Below, piece by piece: positions 51,776 through 60,475 of a stretch of DNA of 64,000 bases; within the stretch, counting starts at the first letter, position 1, and each line of letters starts with the position of its first letter. A program made the position numbers and the translations under genes. Source of the DNA: an uncultured Prevotella sp. (lineage in GTDB: Bacteria; Bacteroidota; Bacteroidia; Bacteroidales; Bacteroidaceae); the NCBI GenBank assembly GCA_946548085.1, contig CAMNPN010000004.1:1-64000 (forward strand). Reading direction: 5' to 3'. Below the pieces are notes generated by a model. The model searched no databases. It was given only the letters and a program-made list of their open reading frames with translations, and was not told the origin of the DNA.

Positions 51776-54571
51776 ATGAAGAGAATCTCAACAATACTCA
51801 TCATGCTTTCCGCCTCGGCGATCATGACGTTCGCCCAGACGCTGAGCGAGAGATACAATGCCAAGCATCCCTTAGTGGTGGTTTGCGACTGGGACAAACC
51901 GCCCTATGAGTTCCTAAACGACAAGGGTGAGCCTGCCGGCAAGAACATCGACCTGATGCGGGCAATAGCCAAGGAGCTCAACATCCCCGTCAAATTTGTC
52001 ATGAAGGAGTGGAGCATCGCACTAAAGACATTTGAGCGAGGCGATGCAGACATTATCATTGCCAATGGCCGCCGCTACCGCAAGGAGCCTTTTGTCGTGT
52101 CTGAGAATATTGTGAATTACTACCGCATCCGCGTGGTCACGCTCGCTGACGATTCTACGGAACTGGTCACCATGAGACAACTGGAACAGGAGGGAGCTGT
52201 ATTCAAGACTGGCGACTACTCTGCACACTACTTCATCGAAAACGATTCTGCCAATATCAAGAAAATAGAATACCAGACACCAAAGATTGCCCTTATGGGC
52301 ATCATCCACGGCGACTACAAATACTTTGTCTGGGGCGAGGAGCCTCTAAAGTGGAAGATCAAGGAACTTAACCTCGAAGGACTGACCCTCAACGATGTAG
52401 GCATCCCCATCTCCGAGATTCACTTCATCGGCCGCGACCGTCAGCTGATCGAAGAGATCGACGACCAGTACTCACGACTGAAGCAGCGCGGTGACGTGGC
52501 CGTCATCCAAGACCGCTGGCTTCACCCGGAGACGATTGTGAAGCAGTCAGACTACTCCTGGGTATATATCTCCCTCGCCATCCTTGCCCTCGCTGCCATC
52601 CTGTGGCTCTTCAGCCGTCTGGCGCGCCGTCACGTCATCAGTGCCACCCGCGCTTCGAGGGAACTCAATGAGATGATGTCGCAAGCCCTTCACATGGGCA
52701 ACTTCACCGTCATGGAGTACGACATCGCCCACGACCTTCTCAGAAACCGCTACGGACATGTCTTACCCGACGAAGGACTGACGCTTGAAGAATTCACATC
52801 GCGCATCCACCCCGACCAGCAAGAAGAATTCCGCCAGAAGGTGCGCAGTCTGCTTGACGGCCGCGAGCGACACTTCGAACTCAACAAACGATGGAATGCC
52901 GGCACCATCGAAGAACCGAAATGGCTTACCTTCAACGGGCATGCCATCAGCGAGCTCAACGAAGACGGGCAGCCAGCCTATATCGTCAATGCCATACACG
53001 ACGTGACCCAGGAGATGGAGGAAGACCGGGCGGCACGCAACCTCGTACATCAATACCAAGTGCTCGCCAACCTGCCATTCGTCGCCATCTCTTTCTACGA
53101 CAAGGACGGGCGCCTCATCACCCTCAACGATGCCATGCGCGAACTCTGCGGCATGACAAGAGACGACAACGCGAAACGCTTCTGGGAGAACGTCAGCATA
53201 TTCGACACGCCTATCTTCAGAGGTGTCTACAGCAAAGAGTCACGCGACAACATCCTCTTTTGTCAGCACATGGTGTATCCGGATTTTGGCATCGACCGCT
53301 ACATAGAGGCCAGCATCATGCCCCTTATCAATGCCGAAGGTGAGATCGTCAACTACTTTTGTACTGCCTTCGATATTTCCGAGGCCAGACAGAACAGCCT
53401 CACGCTCCGGCAACTCCAGCGGACCTGCAAAGAGACGCAAGAAGAGATCGATCTGCAGTTCGACCGTCTGAAATACCTGCTTACCAACAGCGAGCGTTTC
53501 ATCATACGTAGCAACATCGAGCATGAGCAGATCTCATTCTACCAGACCCCTGACAAACCCTTAGTGATACACACTTTCTCCGGCTTCCAGCGCGTCATCG
53601 CACCAGAGGAGCGTCAGCCTATGATGGATATCCTCTACGACACTAAGACCCGGGAACCACATACGTGTACTATCCACACTGTCCAGCCTACCATCGCCAA
53701 GCCAGGAGCCGTCTATAACATCACCCTGAACCCAGTCTACGACAAGCAAGGTACTATCATCGGCCACGAGGGAATCACCAACAACATCTCCACACTCGTT
53801 AACACCCGTCAGCGCCTGGCAGACGAGACACGCCTGGCAGAAGACAGCTACCGCATGAAGAGCGCCTTCATGGCCTCGATGACGCACGAGCTGCGGACTC
53901 CCCTGAATGCCATTGTCGGCTTCACCAGCGTCATAGAAGCGCTCAGCGACTCGCCCGAGCGTGGAGAATATGTTCGTATCGTCCGTAACTCCAGCGACAT
54001 GCTGCAGCGCCTCATCAACGACATCATCGAAGCCTCTACCATCACTGACGGCAATATCGCCATCGAACCAAGCGACGTAGACTTTGCACAACACTTCGAC
54101 GACATCTGCATCACGCTGGCGCAACGTGTACAAAATCCTAATGTGGAATTCTTGAAAGACAGTCCTTGCAAGCATCTCTATATCGCCCTCGACATAGCCC
54201 GTATCCAGCAAGTGCTCACCAACTTTGTCACCAACGCCGTTAAATTCACTACAGAGGGACACATACGGCTGGGCTACCGCTACGAGGAAGAAAAAGGCGG
54301 GTTATACCTCTACTGCGAGGATACAGGCGCAGGCATCCCCCGCGACAAGCAAGCCATCGTATTTGACCGCTTTGTCAAACTTGACGAGTTCGTACAGGGT
54401 ACAGGCATGGGTCTTGCTATCTCGAAGAGCATCATCGAGCGCTGTGGCGGCGAGATTGGCGTCCACAGCGACGGTGCTGGTCATGGTTCCACCTTCTGGG
54501 CTTTTATACCCTGCTCACAGAAGATGGCTACGACCCGCGATGCTTGTCAAACTTGTGAAGAAAGAAGTTGA
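51776..54571 (+). CDS. BvgS-like sensor histidine kinase with periplasmic solute-binding domain
   Basis: A 931-residue membrane kinase. The start MKRISTILIMLSASAIM at 51776 gives a signal peptide and follows the upstream stop by 4 nt; the frame is open further upstream, but inside the previous gene. Domains: SBP_bac_3-type (about 30-255, KPPYEFLNDKGEPAGKNIDLM), transmembrane (about 260-283), PAS domains (about 300-665), HisKA with His704 in MTHELRTPLNAI, HATPase_c (LTNFVTNAVKFT, EDTGAGIP, GTGMGLAI). All kinase motifs are present, unlike the upstream paralogue. The ligand is probably a small solute such as an amino acid, going by the binding-domain family. The partner regulator is not encoded nearby. 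The last 44 nt overlap the convergent mgtC-like gene. Confidence 0.92.
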   Translation: MKRISTILIMLSASAIMTFAQTLSERYNAKHPLVVVCDWDKPPYEFLNDKGEPAGKNIDLMRAIAKELNIPVKFVMKEWSIALKTFERGDADIIIANGRRYRKEPFVVSENIVNYYRIRVVTLADDSTELVTMRQLEQEGAVFKTGDYSAHYFIENDSANIKKIEYQTPKIALMGIIHGDYKYFVWGEEPLKWKIKELNLEGLTLNDVGIPISEIHFIGRDRQLIEEIDDQYSRLKQRGDVAVIQDRWLHPETIVKQSDYSWVYISLAILALAAILWLFSRLARRHVISATRASRELNEMMSQALHMGNFTVMEYDIAHDLLRNRYGHVLPDEGLTLEEFTSRIHPDQQEEFRQKVRSLLDGRERHFELNKRWNAGTIEEPKWLTFNGHAISELNEDGQPAYIVNAIHDVTQEMEEDRAARNLVHQYQVLANLPFVAISFYDKDGRLITLNDAMRELCGMTRDDNAKRFWENVSIFDTPIFRGVYSKESRDNILFCQHMVYPDFGIDRYIEASIMPLINAEGEIVNYFCTAFDISEARQNSLTLRQLQRTCKETQEEIDLQFDRLKYLLTNSERFIIRSNIEHEQISFYQTPDKPLVIHTFSGFQRVIAPEERQPMMDILYDTKTREPHTCTIHTVQPTIAKPGAVYNITLNPVYDKQGTIIGHEGITNNISTLVNTRQRLADETRLAEDSYRMKSAFMASMTHELRTPLNAIVGFTSVIEALSDSPERGEYVRIVRNSSDMLQRLINDIIEASTITDGNIAIEPSDVDFAQHFDDICITLAQRVQNPNVEFLKDSPCKHLYIALDIARIQQVLTNFVTNAVKFTTEGHIRLGYRYEEEKGGLYLYCEDTGAGIPRDKQAIVFDRFVKLDEFVQGTGMGLAISKSIIERCGGEIGVHSDGAGHGSTFWAFIPCSQKMATTRDACQTCEERS

Positions 54572-54986
54572 AGGCCTCGAGTCCGGCGAGCACAAGCACA
54601 GTGGCAGCGGTGGCAAGGGCATACATACCGCCACCACAGGCGAGACCTATGGCAGCCACCACCCACACACCAGCGGCAGTGGTGAGTCCACGCACTACGT
54701 TCTCACTTTTATGGAAGATGATCGTTCCGGCACCGATAAAGCCAATACCCGAAACGACCTGAGCAGCCACACGCGACACGTCCCAGCGATGTTCTGGCGT
54801 ATGCATCGCTCCCTCAAAACCATAGGCTGAAACAATCATAAACAGAGCCGAGCCCAGTGCTACAAGGAAATGTGTACGAAAGCCTGCCTCCTTGGCGCGA
54901 TACTCACGTTCCAAACCAATCACACCGCCCAGAAGGGCGGCAACGAAGATACGGAGCACGAACTCCCATGTCATACTGTCTATCAT
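54528..54986 (-). CDS. MgtC/SapB-family membrane protein
   Basis: A 152-residue inner-membrane protein of the MgtC/SapB family (MgtC N-terminal domain only). Signature segments are LGGVIGLEREYRAKEAGFRTH, GSALFMIVSAYGF, VAAQVVSGIGFIGAGTII and VRGLTTAAGVWVVAAIGLACG, giving about four transmembrane helices. Members are linked to Mg2+ limitation or, in a subgroup, to modulation of ATP synthase; which applies here is unknown. The start at 54986 (MIDSMTWEF) lies 5 nt after the stop of the GNAT gene, so the two are co-transcribed. Its 3' end overlaps the convergent kinase gene by 44 nt. Confidence 0.9.
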   Translation of the reverse strand: MIDSMTWEFVLRIFVAALLGGVIGLEREYRAKEAGFRTHFLVALGSALFMIVSAYGFEGAMHTPEHRWDVSRVAAQVVSGIGFIGAGTIIFHKSENVVRGLTTAAGVWVVAAIGLACGGGMYALATAATVLVLAGLEAFNFFLHKFDKHRGS

Positions 54987-54991
54987 AACTC

Positions 54992-56128
54992 TTATAGTAT
55001 TTTCTTGTAACAACGACGGCGACGATATACCGTGGAGTCGAGGTACTGCCACTGCGAAAGCACCCCTTCGTTGGTTTCCATCATCGGTCCTGTCTCAGCC
55101 CATTTAAACCCGTAGCGCTGGAACTGACGAATGAGGTCGTCGAAGATAAGTCCGTTGGCACCCTTGGCCCTGTATTCCGGCAGAACGCCTATGAGTAGCA
55201 GGTCTACCGTATCCGTCTTGTGCCACTTCAGGATCTTCAGCAGATGCCACCACCCGAAGGGAAAGAGCCTTCCGTCGTTTGTCTTCTGCAAGGCCTTTGA
55301 AAACGAAGGGAAGGTGATGCCGAAACCCACAAGCTTGTCATGGTCGTTGGTATCAACGATACCTGTGACGAGGTTCAGGTCTGCTATCTTAATATAGTCG
55401 CTCACGAGCTTGTCTATCTGGCGGTCGGAGAGCTGGCAGAAGCCATACAGATCTTTATAGGTGGCGTTAAGCAGATGGAATATCTCATGCGCACGTCCCT
55501 CCTTCATCAGTTCATGCCGCGTAAACTTATGCACACGGAGGTTATAACGACGGCGCACCATCTCCGTGACCTTGGCAAACTTCTCTGGTACCACCTCTGG
55601 CACCCGCACACGCACCTCTACCCAGTCATTGGCCTTTTCAAAACTGTTCAGGCGCTCGATATGCTGGGGATAGTAAGCGTAGTTATAAATGATATACATC
55701 GAGGCGAGTTTGTCGAAGCCATCTACAAGCATGCCTTCCCGATCGGTGTCGATAAAGCCCATTGGCCCGATCATTTCCGTCATGCCGCGCTCACGCCCCC
55801 ACTCTTCTACCGTATGGAGCAGAGCCTCCGACACCTCGGGATCATCCACAAAGTCAAACCACCCAAAGCGCACCTGTTTCGTCTTCCACCGTTCGTTAGC
55901 CCTATTATTAATAATGGCAGCTACTCGCCCCACGACCTTACCTTTGTCAATAGCCATGAAACAATCCGCCTCACAATATTCAAACGAAGGGTTCTTCTTT
56001 TTATCGAGCGTATCCATCTCATCAAAAAAGAGGAAAGGCACAGCACAATCACAGTCTCTGTACAGATCGTAATAGAACTGCACGAACTGCTTCATCTCCT
56101 CCCGGGTGTTCACCTTCTTTATTTCCAT
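54992..56128 (-). CDS. GNAT-family N-acetyltransferase-like protein
   Basis: A 378-residue cytoplasmic protein with GNAT character. An N-terminal half contains FMAIDKGKVVGRVAAIINNRAN. A C-terminal GNAT-like core contains LVGFGITFPSF and LLLIGVLPEYRAKGANGLIFDDL, an acetyl-CoA pyrophosphate-loop-like region. Tryptophan/tyrosine-rich segments (VRFGWFDFVDDPEV, GPMGFIDTDREGML) are typical of a widely conserved but uncharacterised Bacteroidetes group. Substrate unknown. It has its own consensus promoter and is followed by the MgtC-like gene in the same unit. Confidence 0.75.
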   Translation of the reverse strand: MEIKKVNTREEMKQFVQFYYDLYRDCDCAVPFLFFDEMDTLDKKKNPSFEYCEADCFMAIDKGKVVGRVAAIINNRANERWKTKQVRFGWFDFVDDPEVSEALLHTVEEWGRERGMTEMIGPMGFIDTDREGMLVDGFDKLASMYIIYNYAYYPQHIERLNSFEKANDWVEVRVRVPEVVPEKFAKVTEMVRRRYNLRVHKFTRHELMKEGRAHEIFHLLNATYKDLYGFCQLSDRQIDKLVSDYIKIADLNLVTGIVDTNDHDKLVGFGITFPSFSKALQKTNDGRLFPFGWWHLLKILKWHKTDTVDLLLIGVLPEYRAKGANGLIFDDLIRQFQRYGFKWAETGPMMETNEGVLSQWQYLDSTVYRRRRCYKKIL

Positions 56129-56157
56129 TTCTCCTACAGGAACTATCTTATTGGCTG

Positions 56158-56188
56158 CAAAGATACGTCAAAACCACGAGAATACAAA
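56158..56188 (-). promoter_or_regulatory. Promoter of the GNAT-mgtC unit
   Basis: Minus-strand TTTG (56188-56185), 19 nt, TATCTTTG (56165-56158), 30 nt before the start codon. Confidence 0.8.
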
Positions 56189-56230
56189 GAAAGAGCGCAA
56201 AAATTTGCTTTTATTAATTAGGAGAGCGCC

Positions 56231-58132
56231 TCAGAGTGCCTCGACGTATTCGTAAAGACGTTTATAGAACGGATGGCGCGTCATGGTCGACGCATCGCCG
56301 AGGATGATGAGTTTCATACGGGCACGGGTGATGGCGACATTCATGCGCCGCAAGTCGCGCAGAAAGCCTATCTGCCCTTCATCATTGGCACGTACGAGGG
56401 AGATGAGTATGATGTCGCGCTCCTGTCCCTGGAACCCGTCGACGGTGTTCACGCTGATCAGATGGCGATAGGGTTTTGCCCACTCTTTCTTCTTCAGCTG
56501 GTGACGCAGATACTGCACCTGTGCCCGATAAGGCGAGATGATACCCACGTCGAGTCGTTCGTCAAGGATGCGCTCCTTGCCAATCTTCTTGAAGTAGTTC
56601 TCCAGCACCATCAACGTGAGTTCGGCCTCAGCCTTGTTAATACGTCCAAAGGATTCACCAACGAATTCCTCCTTGAACATCAAGGAGTGTGGAGGGAGCT
56701 TACTCGTATCCACCCACGTCATGGGGATATCGAGATCAAGGATGGAACGATATTTCACCTCAGGGGCACTCTCCACCTGGTTGCCGTAGAACCAGTCGCT
56801 GCTGAAACGCATAATCTCCTCGTTCATCCTGTACTGCATCCTAAGCAGTGTCACCACCTCGGGTTTGTTCTCCACGATGCGTTCCATGAGGGTCTTTCCC
56901 AGACCTGCCTTCAAGGCGGCAAAACTTTTCACCGTGGGTGGCAGCTGACAGTGGTCGCCGGCAAGGATCACGCGGCTCACCCTCCTGATGGGTATCCAGC
57001 AGGCGGCCTCCAATGCTTGGGCTGCCTCGTCAATAAACAAGGTGCCGAATTTCTGTCCCTCGAGCAGTCGACTTGCAGATCCCACAAGGGTACAGGCGAT
57101 AACGCGGGCCTCTCCGAAAAGCTGGGCATTGATACGTATCTCCAGTTCCGTAGCACGCTCCTTCAGCCGCTCCAGCTTCTGATGATACTTCTCGTCCCCA
57201 CGTTTGCGATGGGCACGCAACTCGCGGATCGCCTTGCGGATGCTCCACAGCAGTTCGTAATCGGGATGCGCCTCGAAGCGCCGCTCATAAGTGAACGAGA
57301 GCATCTTGTCATTCACGCGCGTAGGATTACCTATTCTTAATACGTTGATGCCCCGGTCCACGAGCTTCTCCGATATCCAGTCCACAGCCATGTTACTCTG
57401 CGCACAGACCAGCACCTGGTTCTCTCGCCGCAGCGTCTCATAGATTGCCTCTACGAGGGTGGTGGTTTTCCCCGTACCTGGCGGTCCGTGTACGATGGCC
57501 ACATCCTTCGCCCGCAACACCTTATTGACGGCATCCTCCTGCGTACGATTAAGATAAGGGAAGCGCAGGGGCGCAAAGCTGAAGGTCTCAGCCTGCTGGT
57601 GAGAGTAGAAGAGGTCACGCAGATATCCCAGTCGGCCCTTGGCCTTGATCACTCTGTCGAGGGCGTCGAACATTGTCCGATAACTCGTTTCGTCGAAAGA
57701 GAGCTGGATGCCTACGCTCTCTGCTGACTGCACGTCGATGAGCTGCCCATTGTCTGGCACCGCCACCACCATCCTGTCACCATCAACGTAGCTCACGGTA
57801 GCAGTGAAGGGGAAGTAATGGATTGTCGGATTCCCCTGTGGATTCCGATTACTCTGACTGGTGAAAAACAGCACAGGCTTGCCAAACTCGAAGTTATGCT
57901 CTATCTCCTCGTCGCCCTGACGATGCAACTCTACCACAAACTGATTCAGCGAGTTGTAGTAGCTCTTCCCCATCTTCACAGGCCACCAGGCATCACCACG
58001 TTTCACCTTCCGCTGCAGCCCCATCTCCTCTGTCTGCTTGCGGAAGGTCTCCTTCTCGGCCGCATACTCCATCTGGAGCAACAACCGTTGCTGTTGTAAC
58101 GCCAAAACAGGCGAACTCTGCTGATTTCCCAT
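56231..58132 (-). CDS. SF1 DNA/RNA helicase, Upf1/IGHMBP2-like
   Basis: A 633-residue cytoplasmic helicase of superfamily 1 (COG1112 type). An N-terminal beta domain (VKRGDAWWPVKMGKSYYNSL) is followed by two RecA-like domains. Walker A is GPPGTGKTT near residue 218, motif II is DEAAQALEA, motif III GDHCQLPP, motif IV/V region SVNTVDGFQGQERDII, and motif VI VAITRAR. It would unwind nucleic acid using ATP; the cellular pathway is not evident from neighbours. The start lies only ~10 nt after the -7 box, giving a very short leader; a downstream ATG at 58072 is possible but would cut conserved residues. Confidence 0.9.
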   Translation of the reverse strand: MGNQQSSPVLALQQQRLLLQMEYAAEKETFRKQTEEMGLQRKVKRGDAWWPVKMGKSYYNSLNQFVVELHRQGDEEIEHNFEFGKPVLFFTSQSNRNPQGNPTIHYFPFTATVSYVDGDRMVVAVPDNGQLIDVQSAESVGIQLSFDETSYRTMFDALDRVIKAKGRLGYLRDLFYSHQQAETFSFAPLRFPYLNRTQEDAVNKVLRAKDVAIVHGPPGTGKTTTLVEAIYETLRRENQVLVCAQSNMAVDWISEKLVDRGINVLRIGNPTRVNDKMLSFTYERRFEAHPDYELLWSIRKAIRELRAHRKRGDEKYHQKLERLKERATELEIRINAQLFGEARVIACTLVGSASRLLEGQKFGTLFIDEAAQALEAACWIPIRRVSRVILAGDHCQLPPTVKSFAALKAGLGKTLMERIVENKPEVVTLLRMQYRMNEEIMRFSSDWFYGNQVESAPEVKYRSILDLDIPMTWVDTSKLPPHSLMFKEEFVGESFGRINKAEAELTLMVLENYFKKIGKERILDERLDVGIISPYRAQVQYLRHQLKKKEWAKPYRHLISVNTVDGFQGQERDIILISLVRANDEGQIGFLRDLRRMNVAITRARMKLIILGDASTMTRHPFYKRLYEYVEAL

Positions 58133-58142
58133 ATTTTGTCTG

Positions 58143-58202
58143 CAAAGGTACGAAATAATTCACAATCTGCAATTCATAATTCACAATTATTTCGTATCTT
58201 TG
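58143..58202. promoter_or_regulatory. Divergent promoters of the helicase and pyridoxal kinase genes
   Basis: Minus-strand TACCTTTG (58150-58143) faces the helicase, and plus-strand TATCTTTG (58195-58202) faces the kinase. Only 44 nt separate them, filled by a heptad tract, so neither has a recognisable TTTG at -33. Confidence 0.7.
58158..58188. repeat. ATTCACA heptad tract between divergent promoters
   Basis: attcaca, atctgca, attcata, attcaca and a partial unit, exactly 7-bp periodic. Confidence 0.85.
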
Positions 58203-58211
58203 CACCCAGAT

Positions 58212-59042
58212 ATGAAACAGATACTGCTCATCAACGATGTCGTAGGCTACGGCAAGGTGGGAATGGGAGCGATGCTGCCCATCCTGTCGTATCTGGGTAT
58301 TCCCACGTACAGTCTGCCCACGGCTTTAGTGTCGAACACACTCGACTATGGTCGCTTCAACATTCAGGACACAACCGAGTACATCCGCGGCACGCTGCCC
58401 GTATGGAAGGAACTAGGTTTCAATTTCGACGCCATCTGCACAGGACTGATGTTCAGCGACGAGCAGGCACGCCTGGTGGCAGGTTACTGCAAGGAGCAGA
58501 GCGAACAGGGCACCACCGTGTTCGTAGACCCCATTCTCGGCGATGGCGGACGCCTTTATAACGGTATGACGGAGCGGCAGGTGGAGCTGATGCGCGAGAT
58601 GGTCAGCGTGGCACATCTCACCTTCCCCAACTACACAGAGGCCTGTTACCTGACGGGCACTCCCATCCATATGGAAGGCATCACTTGGCAGGAGGCCGTC
58701 ACCCTGCTCGACAAGCTCTGCGCCATTGGCTGCCAGTCAGCACTCATCACCAGCTGCAAAATCGACGGTCAAAACGCCGTGGCAGGCTTCAACCACTATG
58801 ACGGCAACTACTTCCACTTGGAGTACCACGAGATCCCTGGCCTCTTCCATGGCACAGGCGACATTTTCTCTGCCGTACTCATTGGCCATCTCCTTAATGG
58901 TGAGACGCTGAAGACCTGTACCCGCACTGCCATGGACACCGTCTTCCGTATGATCGACCGCTACAGAGACACTCCTGACAGGAACAAGGGCATCCCTGTA
59001 GAGAAGTGCCTGGATATTTTGGAGACAAGAGGTGAGAGGTGA
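58212..59042 (+). CDS. pdxY: Pyridoxal/pyridoxamine kinase
   Basis: A 276-residue cytoplasmic ribokinase-family enzyme that phosphorylates B6 vitamers to the 5'-phosphates (salvage). The N-terminus ILLINDVVGYGKVGMGAM, FVDPILGDGG, LTFPNYTEACYLTG and the C-terminal anion-hole motif HGTGDIFSAVL match the PdxK/PdxY branch. The ATG at 58212 is chosen because upstream in-frame codons lie in the -7 box. The last codons and the stop fall in a GAGGTGA heptad tract. The downstream RluA-type gene follows closely and is probably co-transcribed. PdxY is favoured over PdxK by length, but this is not certain. Confidence 0.85.
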   Translation: MKQILLINDVVGYGKVGMGAMLPILSYLGIPTYSLPTALVSNTLDYGRFNIQDTTEYIRGTLPVWKELGFNFDAICTGLMFSDEQARLVAGYCKEQSEQGTTVFVDPILGDGGRLYNGMTERQVELMREMVSVAHLTFPNYTEACYLTGTPIHMEGITWQEAVTLLDKLCAIGCQSALITSCKIDGQNAVAGFNHYDGNYFHLEYHEIPGLFHGTGDIFSAVLIGHLLNGETLKTCTRTAMDTVFRMIDRYRDTPDRNKGIPVEKCLDILETRGER

Positions 59043-59045
59043 GAG
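59029..59045 (+). repeat. GAGGTGA heptad tract at the kinase stop codon
   Basis: gaggtga, gaggtga and a partial unit. One unit supplies the stop codon of the pyridoxal kinase gene. Confidence 0.7.
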
Positions 59046-59052
59046 ATTACAC

Positions 59053-60468
59053 ATGAGGCTGCATCATTTTTCTTCTGACATTCCGAAGCCCCAGCGCTTT
59101 ACATATCCTTTCTGCTACGAGCCCCATCCGCTGTGCATCCTCGCTGCCGAAGAAGTCAAGCGCGAGATTGCCCGTATCGCCCCTAAAGAAGGTAAGATGT
59201 ACGGTGTGCTGGTGGTCGAGGAGGCAGCTGTAGACTGTAAGCAGCCCACTACAACCTATTCTTTCCTCGCCGCCTACTCCGGACTCCTCGAAGGCCGTAA
59301 CGACTGGCCCTACTTCGTACCCCCCGTCTTCGACGCCCAGGATCCCAACGGCTATTTCAAGACCAAGGAGCGTGAGATATCCGCCTCAGTCATATCTCGC
59401 ACCACCGTACCAACGAACCACTGCACCTCCGCCCTCATCCCCCAAAAGATGTCGCAGGACCTTCAATTATGGCTCTTCCACCAATACCTGATGTTGAATG
59501 CGAAAGGTGAGAAGAGAGACCTTGTCGATATCTGGCAAGACTACCACTGTTCGCCTCGCATCCGCAGGAGATACCCCTTACCACCAGGTGGTACGGGCGA
59601 TTGTTGCGCACCCAAGCTACTGCAATATGCCTATTTGAATGGGCTAAAGCCGCTCTGTATGGCCGAGTTCTGGTGGGGGCCGTCACCCAAGAGTGACATC
59701 CGTCACCACGGGCAATTCTATCCTGCCTGTCGCGGCAAGTGCAAGCCCATACTCACCTGGATGCTTCAGGGTTTAGACGTCGACCTCAGCCCTGACGCAG
59801 ACGGTTTCCCACACATGGTGCCACAGGTGGTTTATGAAGATGATGCCATCGCCGTAATCAACAAGCCCTCTGGAATGCTCAGTGTGCCAGGACGTACAGA
59901 GAGGCACTGTGTCGCCACTTGGGCGCAAGAGCGCTGGCCTGGGGCGATGCTCGTACACAGGCTCGACATGCTGACCTCCGGCATTATCCTTGCGGCAAAG
60001 ACCCCTGAGGCCTACCACGCCCTGCAACAGCAGTTTCTCGACCACACTGTCAAGAAGCGATACCTCGCCGTCGTCGAGGGCATCCCCGCTCAGTCACATG
60101 GCGTCATCGACCTGCCATTGCTCTGCGACCCCATGAATCGTCCGCGCCAAGTCGTTGACCGCGAGCGGGGCAAGCGTGCCATCACAGAATACCGCCTACT
60201 GGAAAGTGAAAAGGCTACCGTAAACTATTCCCTTTTATCCCTCTGGCCCCACACGGGCCGCACCCACCAGTTGCGCATGCATTGCGCCCACCCCGACGGC
60301 CTGGGCTGTCCCATCGTGGGCGACGAACTCTATGGCACGAAGGCCGACCGCCTCTACCTCCAGGCACAGGCCATCACCTTCGTTCATCCTACCACTGGGC
60401 GCAAACAGCACTTCGAACTGCCCAGCGATTTCGATCTATCACAATTCCACATTTCAAATATTAATTAG
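59053..60468 (+). CDS. RluA-family pseudouridine synthase with N-terminal cysteine-containing domain
   Basis: A 471-residue cytoplasmic RNA-modifying enzyme. The C-terminal half (about 260-465) is the RluA catalytic domain: VVYEDDAIAVINKPSGMLSVPG, catalytic Asp in LVHRLDMLTSG, KKRYLAVVEG, HTGRTHQLRMH and GDELYG. The first ~250 residues form an extra domain with GDCCAPKLLQYA, MAEFWWGPSP and YPACRGKCKPIL, whose paired cysteines could bind a metal. This long architecture is known for 23S/tRNA pseudouridine synthases of the RluA group; the target uridine is unknown. An in-frame ATG at 59032 lies inside the heptad tract and overlaps pdxY, so 59053 is preferred. Confidence 0.88.
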   Translation: MRLHHFSSDIPKPQRFTYPFCYEPHPLCILAAEEVKREIARIAPKEGKMYGVLVVEEAAVDCKQPTTTYSFLAAYSGLLEGRNDWPYFVPPVFDAQDPNGYFKTKEREISASVISRTTVPTNHCTSALIPQKMSQDLQLWLFHQYLMLNAKGEKRDLVDIWQDYHCSPRIRRRYPLPPGGTGDCCAPKLLQYAYLNGLKPLCMAEFWWGPSPKSDIRHHGQFYPACRGKCKPILTWMLQGLDVDLSPDADGFPHMVPQVVYEDDAIAVINKPSGMLSVPGRTERHCVATWAQERWPGAMLVHRLDMLTSGIILAAKTPEAYHALQQQFLDHTVKKRYLAVVEGIPAQSHGVIDLPLLCDPMNRPRQVVDRERGKRAITEYRLLESEKATVNYSLLSLWPHTGRTHQLRMHCAHPDGLGCPIVGDELYGTKADRLYLQAQAITFVHPTTGRKQHFELPSDFDLSQFHISNIN

Positions 60469-60475
60469 ATTCATT

